From: an uncultured Oscillospiraceae bacterium | GTDB taxonomy: Bacteria; Bacillota; Clostridia; Oscillospirales; Oscillospiraceae | NCBI GenBank assembly: GCA_947625815.1 | Contig: CANQPU010000001.1 | Coordinates: forward strand, 111,001-175,000 | Reading direction: 5' to 3' | Length of the DNA: 64,000 nt | In this document: one piece after another, positions 27,692-35,814 of the stretch | Layout of the letters: every line of letters begins with the position of its first letter | Position numbering within the stretch: the stretch's first letter is position 1 | The notes under the pieces: generated by a model | The model's database searches: none | What the model saw: only the letters and a program-made list of their open reading frames with translations | Told to the model about the DNA's origin: nothing | Position numbers and translations under genes: made by a program

Positions 27692-27862
27692 GGGGCCCCC
27701 GCGCAATCGGAGATTGCGTGGGGAGAGGACTGCGCCCGCAGGCGCGTTTCGGAGGCCAACCGCCCAGAATGGGCGGCTCTTGGGCCGGAGATGGAGCGAA
27801 CCAAAGCGGCTCGAGTGAGGACGACATTGGGGCCCCCGCGCAATCGGAGATTGCGTGGGGAG
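27692..27862. repeat. Repeat-rich insertion inside the spoIIIA operon
   Basis: Two identical 34-base copies (27692-27725 and 27829-27862) contain a hairpin CGCAATC-GGA-GATTGCG. Between them are further hairpins (GCGCC/GGCGC and CCGCCCA/TGGGCGG). GGAGCGAACCA and TGAGGACGAC also recur just before and after the second copy. No gene is convincing in 27672-27934. An open frame from 27791 merely extends spoIIIAC through repeat sequence. Confidence 0.85.
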
Positions 27863-27934
27863 AAGGAGGAGCGAACCATGCGCCTGAGGACGACCATCGG
27901 GAGTCCGAGGTTAAGCAGGTTCCGCGACGACGTT

Positions 27935-28129
27935 ATGAATGTTGATTTGATTTTTAAAATTGCCGCCGTGGGCATTCTCGTGGCGGTTTTGAATCTCCTG
28001 CTCGGCAGATCCGGGCGGGACGAGCAGGCGCTGATGACGACCATCGCGGGCCTGGTCGTGGTGCTTGTGGTGCTTCTGAGGGAGATCTCAGGCCTGTTTG
28101 ACCTGATCAAATCCCTCTTCGGGCTGTGA
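27935..28129 (+). CDS. spoIIIAC: Stage III sporulation protein SpoIIIAC
   Basis: A 64-residue membrane protein with two helices (IAAVGILVAVLNLLL and TTIAGLVVVLVVLLR) ending LFDLIKSLFGL, typical of SpoIIIAC. I start at ATG 27935 (MNVDLIFK), the conserved family start; longer in-frame starts at 27791 and 27878 would translate repeat sequence. The ribosome site is weak (AGCAGG at long spacing), which may matter because the inserted repeats broke coupling with spoIIIAB. Confidence 0.9.
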   Translation: MNVDLIFKIAAVGILVAVLNLLLGRSGRDEQALMTTIAGLVVVLVVLLREISGLFDLIKSLFGL

Positions 28130-28130
28130 G

Positions 28131-28517
28131 ATGGACGGGCTTGTGAAGATTGCCGCCGTCTGCGTCCCGGCGGCCCTTTTTGCCGGCGTGCTGAAGCGCG
28201 ATTCGCCGGCCATGTCGCTGCTCATCGCCCTGGCCGCCGCCTGTGTGGTGCTGGCCTCGGCCCTGGGGGCGGCGGGGGAGCTCATGGAGTTCGTGGGCGA
28301 GGTGGCCGACGCCGCCGACATCTCCGGCACGGCCCTGTCGGCGCTGGTGAAGGCCCTGGGGCTGGCCATCGCCTCCAGGATCGTCTCCGACGTGTGCCGG
28401 GACGCCGGCATGGGCGCGGCGGCCACCTCCACGGAGCTGGCCGGCGCCGCCGCAGCCCTCTGGGCGGCGCTTCCCGTGATGCGCGCCGTGTTCGACACCA
28501 TAAGGGAGCTGCTGTGA
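28131..28517 (+). CDS. spoIIIAD: Stage III sporulation protein SpoIIIAD
   Basis: A 128-residue membrane protein of the SpoIIIA channel complex with four predicted spans, including LLIALAAACVVLASALG and a C-terminal TIRELL end. Its second half carries IASRIVSDVCRDAG, a conserved SpoIIIAD segment. It starts one base after the spoIIIAC stop and its stop overlaps the GTG of spoIIIAE, so translation is coupled. Confidence 0.92.
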   Translation: MDGLVKIAAVCVPAALFAGVLKRDSPAMSLLIALAAACVVLASALGAAGELMEFVGEVADAADISGTALSALVKALGLAIASRIVSDVCRDAGMGAAATSTELAGAAAALWAALPVMRAVFDTIRELL

Positions 28518-29602
28518 AAACGATCGTATGGACCGCGGCGCTGGTCGCGCTGATCCTCCTCCTCACGGGACATGCCCTGGCGGAGGACTACCTCCTCCCC
28601 GGCACGGAGGAGCTGGAAAAGGGCCTCCCCGACGCCGCCGCGGAGGTGCTGGACGGGGAGGAGATCGGCCCCTCCCTCGATATCGGCGGCGTGTTCTCGC
28701 GCCTGGCGGACCGGGTGCGCCGGAGCCTTGCGGACATCTTTCGCGGTGCCCTTGGCACGGCCGCGGCGGTGCTGGCCGCGGCGGTCATCTGCTCCGTCGC
28801 CGGCCCGCTGGCCGGCAAAAGCACCGAGGGGATAGATTATGTAAACCTAATCGGCGTTTTTGCCATTCTGGCCACGTCCGTGGGCAGCGTGGGGTCGCTC
28901 ATCGGCGAGGCGGAGCAGTGCATAAACGACATGAAGGACTTTTCCACGATCCTGCTCCCGGTGCTGGCGTCCGCGTCGGCGGCCTCGGGGGCCGCGGCCT
29001 CGGGCGCGGCCAGATACGCCGCGTCCATGCTCTTCCTGGATCTGCTCATGACCCTGGGAAAGGGCCTCATCCTGCCCATGATCTATATGTATCTGGCCGC
29101 CGGGGCGGGGGAGGCGGCCTTCGGCGGCCTGGGGGGCCCGGCCAAGCTCATACGGTCGGCCGTCAAATATATGCTCACCGGCCTTGTGATGGCCTTCACC
29201 GTCTACCTGACGGCCACGGGGCTCATCGCCTCCTCGGCGGACGCGGCGGCGGTGAAGCTCACGAAGACGGCCATCTCCTCGCTCCTGCCCGTGGTGGGGG
29301 GCATGGTGGCGGACGCCTCGGACGCCGTGGCCTCCGGTCTGGGGGTCATCCGCGGGGCCGCGGGGGCGTTCGGAGTGGCGGCGGTGCTGGCCATCTGCGC
29401 CCTGCCCTTCCTGCGGCTCATGGCCGGGTCCCTCCTCTTCAGGGCCGCCGCCGCGGCGGCGGGGACCGTGGCGGACCGGAAGCTCGCCGGCTTCATCGAG
29501 ACGCTGGCCGGGGCCTATTCCCTGGCCCTGGCCCTGGCGGGCACCGAGGCGGTGATCCTCCTCATCTCCATCGTCTCCGCCGCCAAGGCGCTGGGCGTGT
29601 GA
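28514..29602 (+). CDS. spoIIIAE: Stage III sporulation protein SpoIIIAE
   Basis: A 362-residue polytopic membrane protein of the SpoIIIA complex. It begins with a signal-like segment (VALILLLTGHALAEDYLLPG), then a luminal part and about seven hydrophobic spans (AAAVLAAAVICSVAGPLAG; YMLTGLVMAFTVYLTATGLI). The chosen GTG at 28514 overlaps the spoIIIAD stop as GTGA. Further upstream the frame is open but overlaps spoIIIAD and lacks similarity. Confidence 0.92.
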   Translation: MKTIVWTAALVALILLLTGHALAEDYLLPGTEELEKGLPDAAAEVLDGEEIGPSLDIGGVFSRLADRVRRSLADIFRGALGTAAAVLAAAVICSVAGPLAGKSTEGIDYVNLIGVFAILATSVGSVGSLIGEAEQCINDMKDFSTILLPVLASASAASGAAASGAARYAASMLFLDLLMTLGKGLILPMIYMYLAAGAGEAAFGGLGGPAKLIRSAVKYMLTGLVMAFTVYLTATGLIASSADAAAVKLTKTAISSLLPVVGGMVADASDAVASGLGVIRGAAGAFGVAAVLAICALPFLRLMAGSLLFRAAAAAAGTVADRKLAGFIETLAGAYSLALALAGTEAVILLISIVSAAKALGV

Positions 29603-29641
29603 GGGGGAGGGGAGCGGCCGTGATTTTCGGAGGTGATCTTA

Positions 29642-30124
29642 TTGCTTGAGGCCCTGCGTCACTGGATCCTCGCCGTCGTCGGGACGGCCCTTGTCTGCGG
29701 CGTGGTCCGCGCGCTGGCGCCGGAGGGGAGCGGCCGGCGGGCCGTCTCGGTGGTCTGCGGCTTCGTCATGCTGGCGGCCGTGCTGGGCCTGCGCGGGGGA
29801 TTCCCGGCGGACGCGCTCACCGATTACGCCGGGACCTTTACCGCCCAGGCCGAGGCGTATGCCCGCCGGGCCCGGGAGGCCGGACAGACGCAGACAAGAT
29901 TTATCATAGAGTCGGAATGCGAGGCATATATATTGGACAAAGCGGCGGCGCTGGGGGCCGGGATATCCGGGGTGTCCGTCACCGCCCGCTGGAGCGGGGA
30001 GGGGTTCTGGGTGCCGGCAAGCTGTGAGATCGAAGGCCGGATCGACCCGGCCCTCGCCGGCATCATCGCCTCCGAGCTGGGGATCCCGCCGGAGAGGCAG
30101 ACATGGAGCACATACGATGGATGA
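29642..30124 (+). CDS. spoIIIAF: Stage III sporulation protein SpoIIIAF
   Basis: A 160-residue protein with two N-terminal membrane helices (HWILAVVGTALVCGVV and AVSVVCGFVMLAAVLGL) and a soluble ring-forming domain, related to type II/III secretion ring modules. I use the TTG at 29642 because GGAGGTGAT directly precedes it; the GTG at 29633 lies within that ribosome site. Its end overlaps spoIIIAG. Confidence 0.88.
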   Translation: MLEALRHWILAVVGTALVCGVVRALAPEGSGRRAVSVVCGFVMLAAVLGLRGGFPADALTDYAGTFTAQAEAYARRAREAGQTQTRFIIESECEAYILDKAAALGAGISGVSVTARWSGEGFWVPASCEIEGRIDPALAGIIASELGIPPERQTWSTYDG

Positions 30125-30653
30125 ATCGGTAAAACGGAAACTCAAGAAGGCCGGAGAGGCGCTGAAGGGCCGGAGGGCCCTGCTGCTCCTGCTGCTTCTG
30201 GGGCTGGTGCTCCTCCTCCTGCCTGTGGGCGGCGGGGAGGAGAGGGACGCCCCGGCGACTGTCACGCCGGCGGAGGCCGCCGCCCGCCCCGAGGCGGAGC
30301 TGGAGGCGCGGCTTGAGGAGATCCTGTCCCGCATCGAAGGCGCCGGCCAGGTGAAGGTCCTGCTGACGCTCTGCGACGACGGGGAGCGGATACTGGCCCG
30401 GGACACCCGGACCACCAGCGACACCGGTGGCCGCAGCGAGAGCGAGAGCTCCGCGCTCACCGTCTCCGAGGGCAGCGGGAAGTCCGGCGAGGTGGAGGTC
30501 TCCTACCGCTACCCGGTCTACCGCGGGGCGGTGGTCTGCGCCGAGGGCGCGGGCAGCGCGGCGGTGCGTCTGGAGCTGACCGAGGCCGTAAAGGCCGTCA
30601 CGGGACTGGGGACGGAGTCCGTGAAGATCGTGAAAATGGGGGCAACCCCCTGA
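30117..30653 (+). CDS. spoIIIAG: Stage III sporulation protein SpoIIIAG
   Basis: A 178-residue protein with one membrane helix (ALLLLLLLGLVLLLLPVG, about residues 21-38) and an intermembrane ring-forming domain that builds the large SpoIIIAG ring in Bacillus. The segments GAGQVKVLLTL and YRGAVVCAEGAG are conserved. The ATG overlaps spoIIIAF by 8 bases. Confidence 0.92.
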   Translation: MDESVKRKLKKAGEALKGRRALLLLLLLGLVLLLLPVGGGEERDAPATVTPAEAAARPEAELEARLEEILSRIEGAGQVKVLLTLCDDGERILARDTRTTSDTGGRSESESSALTVSEGSGKSGEVEVSYRYPVYRGAVVCAEGAGSAAVRLELTEAVKAVTGLGTESVKIVKMGATP

Positions 30654-30669
30654 AATTAAGGAGGCAACT

Positions 30670-31308
30670 ATGAGATCCATCAAAAGGAACGCGGTGCTTG
30701 TCACCGTCATGCTGTTTATCTGCGCAGCCGTGTACCTGAACTGGTCCTACAACAAGGAGGTGGAGAAGGCCGCCGGCGCCGGACAGGAGAAGGACGTGAC
30801 CGTCCTGGGCGGGGAGGACTCCGGCGGCCTCACGGCCGACGCCCTCGCCGACGAGGGCGGGGCCGGCCTCTTCTATACCGTGAGCGGCGCTCAGAACACC
30901 GGCGCGGCGGAGCCGGTGAACACCGCGGATGAGACGGACGCCGCCGGGAACCCATACGCCGAATACTTTGCCGACGTGCGCCTCCAGCGGGCCGAGGCCA
31001 GAGACGAGGCCGCCGCGACCCTGTCCGCCGTGGCCACCGCCGACGGCGCCTCTCAGGAGACCGTGGACGGCGCGCTGAAGGCCATGACGGAGCTGGCCGA
31101 ACGGGCGATGAAGGAGTCCGAGATCGAAAGCAAGATCAAGGCCAAGGGCTTCATCGACTGCGTGGTGTACCTCTCCGACGACCACGCCAGCGTCACCGTG
31201 GCCTGCGAGGGGGGCCTCACCAACTCCTCCGTGGCCCGGATCACGGACATCATCGTCTCCGAGACGGGACTCACCGCCGACAAGCTGACGGTGACGGAGA
31301 TAAAATAA
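30670..31308 (+). CDS. spoIIIAH: Stage III sporulation protein SpoIIIAH
   Basis: A 212-residue protein whose N-terminal membrane helix (AVLVTVMLFICAAVYLNWSY) is followed by a flexible linker (about 30-95) and the YscJ/FliF-like ring domain (KGFIDCVVYLSDDHASVTVA). In Bacillus it binds SpoIIQ across the intermembrane space. The ATG is preceded by AAGGAGGCAACT. It is the last gene of the operon. Confidence 0.94.
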   Translation: MRSIKRNAVLVTVMLFICAAVYLNWSYNKEVEKAAGAGQEKDVTVLGGEDSGGLTADALADEGGAGLFYTVSGAQNTGAAEPVNTADETDAAGNPYAEYFADVRLQRAEARDEAAATLSAVATADGASQETVDGALKAMTELAERAMKESEIESKIKAKGFIDCVVYLSDDHASVTVACEGGLTNSSVARITDIIVSETGLTADKLTVTEIK

Positions 31309-31410
31309 AGCGAAACCTTGAACTTTTCCCTTTATTTTTCGCCGGAGCTGTGATAAAATAGCTTTGTGTGAAAAATGTGCCCGAGGGCACTTGATTCGGA
31401 GGCATACAAT

Positions 31411-31779
31411 ATGGGCGAAAATAAGGACTACATCACCCATCCCGACGAGAAGGGGAGCGTGAACATCTCGGAGGAGGTCATCGCCGTCATCGCCGCCACC
31501 GCGGCGCTGGAGACGGAGGGCGTGGCCGGCCTCTCCGCCGGGAGGGACATCTATGAGCTCCTGGGGAAGAAGAACCTCTCAAAAGGCGTGCGCCTTACCG
31601 TGGAGGGGGAGAACGTGAAGGTGGACGTCTGGCTCACGGTGAAGCTGGGCGTCTCCGTCAACAAGGTGGGCGCCAGGGTGCAGGAGGCCGTTTCCTCCGC
31701 CGTGGAGTCCGCCACGGGCTTTACGGTCACCGAGGTCAATGTCCATGTGGTGGGCGTCAATCTGAAAAAAGGTCTTTGA
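31411..31779 (+). CDS. Asp23/Gls24 family envelope protein (YqhY-like)
   Basis: A 122-residue Asp23-family protein with the conserved core GSVNISEEVIAVIAATAALE, GVAGLSAGRD and TVTEVNVHVVGVNL. Relatives such as YqhY lie next to accBC and nusB and have been linked to envelope or acetyl-CoA carboxylase control; the exact role is unsettled. ATG 31411 has GGAGG 8 bases upstream; a start at 31375 lacks one. A probable -10 (TAAAAT, 31354-31359) precedes it. nusB follows closely. Confidence 0.88.
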   Translation: MGENKDYITHPDEKGSVNISEEVIAVIAATAALETEGVAGLSAGRDIYELLGKKNLSKGVRLTVEGENVKVDVWLTVKLGVSVNKVGARVQEAVSSAVESATGFTVTEVNVHVVGVNLKKGL

Positions 31780-31797
31780 CCCTGCGAGGCCGGTGTT

Positions 31798-32247
31798 ATG
31801 AACAGATCGGAAGCCAGAGAGATCGCCGTCAGGCTGTGCTTTGAGGTATCCAGCCGCGAGTGCGACGCCCAGGAGGTTCTGGACCACTTTTTCGAGGGGG
31901 ACTACTATGAGTCCCTCGCCGCGGAGGACAAGCTCTACGAGTCCCGTCCGCAGGAGAATCACCGGAGGTACATCGAAAAGCTGGTCCTCGGCGTGGGGGA
32001 GCACTCCGCCGAGCTGGACGGATACATTGACAAGTATGCCCGGGGCTGGCAGTTCGGGCGGATCTCCCGCACGGCCGTGGCCGTCATCAAGACCGCCATG
32101 TTCGAGATCATGTATATGCCCGAGATCCCCAACGGCGCCGCCATCAACGAGGCCGTGGAGATCGCCAAGAAGTACGACGAGCCCGAGACGGTCAGCTTCG
32201 TCAACGGCATCCTCGGATCCTTCGTGAGAGAAGAGCTGCCCACATGA
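31798..32247 (+). CDS. nusB: Transcription antitermination factor NusB
   Basis: All-helical RNA-binding protein, 149 residues, that joins NusE at boxA during rRNA antitermination. The start MNRSEAREIAVRLCFE and the family end AINEAVEIAKKYDEPETVSF...NGILGS are present. It lies between asp23 and the tsaD-like gene, which overlaps it by 4 bases, within the conserved nusB-xseA-xseB-ispA order. Confidence 0.95.
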   Translation: MNRSEAREIAVRLCFEVSSRECDAQEVLDHFFEGDYYESLAAEDKLYESRPQENHRRYIEKLVLGVGEHSAELDGYIDKYARGWQFGRISRTAVAVIKTAMFEIMYMPEIPNGAAINEAVEIAKKYDEPETVSFVNGILGSFVREELPT

Positions 32248-33182
32248 GCGGAACGGTCCTGGCCTTTGACACATCGAACTATACCACCTCCTGCGCCGTT
32301 TTCGACGGGGAGAGCGGGTTCAATTCAGGACGCCTTCTGGACGTCAGGCCCGGCGAGCTGGGCCTGCGCCAGTCGGACGCCCTTTTTTCCCATGTCCGGA
32401 GACTCCCGGAGATCGTGGACGCCGTGCCGGTGGAGGGCGGCGTCATCGCCGTGGGCGCTTCGGAGACGCCCCGGGAGGTGGAGGGCAGCTACATGCCCTG
32501 CTTCCTGGCGGGCGTCGCCCAGGCACGGGCCCTGGCCCACGTCCTGAAGGTCCCCTATTTCGGCTTCTCCCACCAGCAGGGCCACATCGCCGCGGCGGCC
32601 TGGTCCTCCGGCCACATGGAGCTTCTGGAGACGCCCCATCTGGCCTGGCACCTCTCCGGCGGCACCACGGAGCTTCTCCTTGTCCGGCCCCAGGGGGTGG
32701 CCGTCCGGTGCGAGATCGTCGGCGGCACCCGGGACGTGTCGGCCGGACAGCTCATCGACCGGACCGGTCAGCAGCTGGGCCTGCCCTTTCCCTCCGGAAA
32801 GGCCCTGGACAAGCTCTCGTGGGAGGCGGCGGAGAAGAGGTCCTACCTGCCCGGAAAGGACGGCTGTTACTTCTCCCTCTCCGGCGTGGAGCACAAAATG
32901 AAGCAGATGCGGCAGGCCGGCGAGCCGGCGGCGGAGATCGCCTATTTTTCCCTCTGCTCCGTCATCCGCGCCGTCCATCAGGCCACGGAGGAGGCCAGAA
33001 GCCGGTATGGGCACATGCCGGTGCTGTTTTCCGGGGGCGTGGCCTCCAACTCTTTGCTGCGGGCCATGACGCCGGAGGGCATCTTCGCCGAGCCCCGCTA
33101 CTCCACCGACAACGCCATGGGCACGGCCATCCTCACCTGGAGGGCGGCGAACCGGGCGGGAAAGGCCGGGGGCCTTTCCTGA
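32244..33182 (+). CDS. TsaD/Kae1-like paralogue (peptidase M22-type ASKHA protein)
   Basis: A 312-residue member of the Kae1/TsaD/YgjD fold. It starts LAFDTSNYTTSCAVFDGESG and keeps a metal-binding HxxxH in FSHQQGHIAAA, the nucleotide-binding LSGGTTELLLV, and the late SGGVASNSLLR motif. The spacing and several loops differ from true TsaD, and the location between nusB and xseA matches the divergent clostridial paralogue annotated as O-sialoglycoprotein endopeptidase-like. It may be a second t6A-type enzyme or act in an unknown modification. The ATG overlaps nusB. Confidence 0.8.
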   Translation: MSGTVLAFDTSNYTTSCAVFDGESGFNSGRLLDVRPGELGLRQSDALFSHVRRLPEIVDAVPVEGGVIAVGASETPREVEGSYMPCFLAGVAQARALAHVLKVPYFGFSHQQGHIAAAAWSSGHMELLETPHLAWHLSGGTTELLLVRPQGVAVRCEIVGGTRDVSAGQLIDRTGQQLGLPFPSGKALDKLSWEAAEKRSYLPGKDGCYFSLSGVEHKMKQMRQAGEPAAEIAYFSLCSVIRAVHQATEEARSRYGHMPVLFSGGVASNSLLRAMTPEGIFAEPRYSTDNAMGTAILTWRAANRAGKAGGLS

Positions 33183-33248
33183 CGGGAGAGATTCGCCGGC
33201 CAGCCGCGCCTTCGGGCCCGGTAAGGCTTTTTACGGAGGTCAGAATCA

Positions 33249-34439
33249 GTGGACAGAAAAGTCGTTTCGGTCAGCGAGCTCAATGAATACCTGAAGAACG
33301 TCCTCGAGTCCATGCCGAGGCTGAACGGCATCTGCGTGAGAGGGGAGATCTCCAACTACAAGGTCTATCCCTCCGGCCACCACTACTTCACCCTGAAGGA
33401 CCAGGGCGGCGCCCTGAAGTGCGTTATGTTCAAGTCCTCCGCGGTCCGGCTGCGGTTCCGCCCCGCCGACGGCATGATGGTCATCGCCATGGGCCATGTC
33501 ACGGTCTACCCCCGGGACGGGGTCTATCAGCTTTATGTGGAGTCCGTCACCCCCGACGGCGTGGGCGACCTGCAGATGGCCTTTGAGCAGATGAAGGAAA
33601 AGCTGGCGAAGGAGGGCCTTTTCGATCCCGGACACAAAAAGCCCATCCCCGCCTTTCCCATGCGCGTCGGCGTGGTCACCAGCCCCGCCGGCGCGGCGGT
33701 ACACGACATCATCCGGGTCCTGCGCAAGCGCTGGCCCGTGGCAAAGGTGATCCTGTTCCCCGTGCGCGTCCAGGGCCGGGAGGCCCCGCCGGAGATCGCG
33801 GCGGCCATTGACCTGGCCGACAGGCGGCAGGCGGCGGATCTGCTCATCGTGGGCCGCGGCGGCGGGAGCATGGAGGACCTCTGGTGCTTCAACGACGAGC
33901 GGGTGGCCAGAGCCATCTTCGCCTGCTCCATCCCGGTGATCTCCGCCGTGGGGCACGAGCCGGACGTGACGATCGCGGACTATGTGGCCGACCTGCGGGC
34001 GGCCACGCCCTCCAACGCCGCGGAGCTGTGCTCGCCGGACATCCTGGAGCTGCGCGCGGCCGTTCGGGACTACGCCTCCCGCGCCGCCGGGAGCGTGGAG
34101 AAGCGCCTGTCCCGGGAGCGGGAGCGGCTGGACCTTTTGGCGTCCCGCCGGGTCCTGCAGGATCCCAAAAATTATCTGGACGTCTGCCGCCAGACGCTGG
34201 ACGCCCGGAGCGACCGGCTGTTCTCCGCCCTGTCCGCGGCGCTGGCCCTGTCCGGACAGCGTTACGCCGCCCTGGCCGGGAAGCTGGACGCCCTGAGCCC
34301 CCTGAAGGTCCTGGGCCGCGGCTATTCCATCGCGGTCAGGCCCGACGGGAAGGTCATCAAGTCCGCCGGGGACGTGAAAAGCGGCGACGAGTTTTCCCTG
34401 AAGCTGAAAGAGGGCCGGATCGGGTGCAGGGTCCTGTAA
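33249..34439 (+). CDS. xseA: Exodeoxyribonuclease VII large subunit
   Basis: Catalytic subunit of exonuclease VII, which degrades single-stranded DNA from either end. The 396 residues have an N-terminal OB fold (VRGEISNYKVYPSGHHYFTLKD, written here in part), the catalytic GVVTSPAGAAVHDI block, GRGGGSMEDLWCFN, a coiled-coil stretch and a C-terminal VLGRGYSI strand. GTG start with GGAGG upstream. xseB follows after 29 bases. Confidence 0.95.
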   Translation: MDRKVVSVSELNEYLKNVLESMPRLNGICVRGEISNYKVYPSGHHYFTLKDQGGALKCVMFKSSAVRLRFRPADGMMVIAMGHVTVYPRDGVYQLYVESVTPDGVGDLQMAFEQMKEKLAKEGLFDPGHKKPIPAFPMRVGVVTSPAGAAVHDIIRVLRKRWPVAKVILFPVRVQGREAPPEIAAAIDLADRRQAADLLIVGRGGGSMEDLWCFNDERVARAIFACSIPVISAVGHEPDVTIADYVADLRAATPSNAAELCSPDILELRAAVRDYASRAAGSVEKRLSRERERLDLLASRRVLQDPKNYLDVCRQTLDARSDRLFSALSAALALSGQRYAALAGKLDALSPLKVLGRGYSIAVRPDGKVIKSAGDVKSGDEFSLKLKEGRIGCRVL

Positions 34440-34468
34440 GATCCGATATTATACCGAAGGAGGCAGTT

Positions 34469-34702
34469 ATGGCCGCGAAAAAACTTACTTTTGAACAGTC
34501 CCTCGCCCGCCTTGACGAGATCGTCAAGGCCCTGGAGCGCGGGGACAGGCCCCTTGAGGAGGCGATGACCCTCTTTGAGGAGGGCACCGGGCTCATCAAG
34601 TCCTGCGGGAAGGTGCTGGACGACGCGGAGCAGAAGGTGGTCATGCTCCAGAAGGGCCCCGACGGCCAGCCGGCGGAGGTCCCCTTCGAGGAGGAAGCGT
34701 GA
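34469..34702 (+). CDS. xseB: Exodeoxyribonuclease VII small subunit
   Basis: A 77-residue helical protein, the small subunit that binds XseA in multiple copies. It has FEQSLARLDEIVKALERGD and PLEEAMTLFEEG, the family core. The ATG is preceded by AAGGAGG. Its stop overlaps the ispA start (TGATG). Confidence 0.95.
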   Translation: MAAKKLTFEQSLARLDEIVKALERGDRPLEEAMTLFEEGTGLIKSCGKVLDDAEQKVVMLQKGPDGQPAEVPFEEEA

Positions 34703-35574
34703 TGGAGCCGGACCGTGTGCTTTCGGACCTCAGGGCATATGTGGACGCGGAGCTGGAGAAGCTTTTCACCGCCGACGTCCCCTATAAGCGCCTCACGGAC
34801 GCCATGCGCTATTCCCTCCTTGCCGGCGGCAAACGCATAAGGCCCATCCTGACGCTCCGGTTCTGCCAGATCCTGGGCGGCGACGTATCGGCCGCCATGC
34901 CCCTGGCGCTGGCGGTGGAGATGATCCACACCTACTCCCTCATCCACGACGACCTGCCCTGCATGGACAACGACGCGCTCCGCCGCGGGAAGCCCACGAA
35001 CCATGTGGTCTTTGGCGAGGGCCGGGCCACCGTGGCGGGGGACGCCCTCCAGTCGGCGGCCTTTGAGCTGGCCCTCTCCGCGCCCGTCGGGCCGGACAGG
35101 CTGGTGAAGGCCGTGGCGTATCTGGCGCGCGCCGCCGGCGCGGCCGGCATGTGCGGCGGGCAGGAGCTGGACACGGCGGAGGACTCGGACAGATCGCCCG
35201 AGGGCCTTACCCTGATCAACGACCTGAAGACCGGCGCGCTGCTGCGGGCCGCCTGCGTCCTGGGCGTCCTGGCCGCCGGCGGGACGGACCGGCAGCTTGC
35301 CGCCGCGGAGGATTACGGCACGCACCTGGCCCGCGCCTTCCAGATCCGGGACGATATCCTCGATATCACCGCCACGGAGGCGGCCCTGGGCAAGTCCGTC
35401 GGCTCCGACGCGGCCAACGAAAAGCCCACTTTTGCCTCGATCCTCGGCGTGGAGGCCGCGGAGCGGAAGGTCCTGGAGGAGACGGAGGCGGCCAAGGCCG
35501 CTGTCCGGGAGACCTTTCCGGATCCGGACTTCCTTCTCGCCCTTGCCGACCACCTGGCGGTGAGAGAAAAATAA
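34702..35574 (+). CDS. ispA: Farnesyl/geranyl diphosphate synthase
   Basis: Short-chain polyprenyl diphosphate synthase, 290 residues, adding isopentenyl diphosphate to allylic primers. The first aspartate-rich motif is HDDLPCMDND and the second IRDDILDIT; GGKRIRP and the bulky residues before the first motif fit a C15 product. The chosen ATG overlaps xseB; a GTG one codon earlier is possible. In relatives, OLE RNA and dxs follow directly, while here about 4.4 kb intervene. Confidence 0.93.
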   Translation: MEPDRVLSDLRAYVDAELEKLFTADVPYKRLTDAMRYSLLAGGKRIRPILTLRFCQILGGDVSAAMPLALAVEMIHTYSLIHDDLPCMDNDALRRGKPTNHVVFGEGRATVAGDALQSAAFELALSAPVGPDRLVKAVAYLARAAGAAGMCGGQELDTAEDSDRSPEGLTLINDLKTGALLRAACVLGVLAAGGTDRQLAAAEDYGTHLARAFQIRDDILDITATEAALGKSVGSDAANEKPTFASILGVEAAERKVLEETEAAKAAVRETFPDPDFLLALADHLAVREK

Positions 35575-35578
35575 AAAA

Positions 35579-35606
35579 CCCCCGCCGTCCGGACGGACGG
35601 CGGGGG
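35579..35606 (+). terminator. Terminator of the nusB-ispA operon
   Basis: Perfect stem CCCCCGCCGTCC with GGACGGCGGGGG around GGAC, then TTTT. Strong intrinsic terminator. Confidence 0.92.
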
Positions 35607-35723
35607 TTTTGTCAGCTTGTCAAAAAACAATATTTATATTTTTTGCAGGGACATGTGCCTTGCAAAAAATCCATTTTGTTTTGCAAGTGTACGCCCATTT
35701 GGGGGCGTGCGCGCGGCAAAACA

Positions 35724-35814
35724 GCAGGGGAAACGGGCCAAAATTCCAATTTTGGCCCGTTTTTCCGCACGTTTCCCCTTGTCTAAAAAGGCCGAATGGC
35801 CTTTTTAGACAGTC
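35724..35814. repeat. Nested-hairpin intergenic repeat, copy B
   Basis: Second copy of the element at 4265-4354. Here the inner stem is perfect (GGGCCAAAATT with AATTTTGGCCC), the outer arms are AGGGGAAACG and CGTTTCCCCT, and the last stem is GTCTAAAAAGGCC with GGCCTTTTTAGAC. The stop codon of the pectate lyase lies in the last stem. Just upstream (35636-35720) are two more hairpins, TTTTTTGCA/TGCAAAAAA and a nested GTTTTGC/GCAAAAC with ACGCCC/GGGCGT. The element again separates convergent genes. Confidence 0.8.

Noticed and set aside
27692..27862. A CRISPR-like pair of 34-base repeats
   Set aside because: Only two copies, about 100 bases apart, no cas genes, and the intervening sequence itself contains palindromes. 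An interspersed repeat is the better reading.
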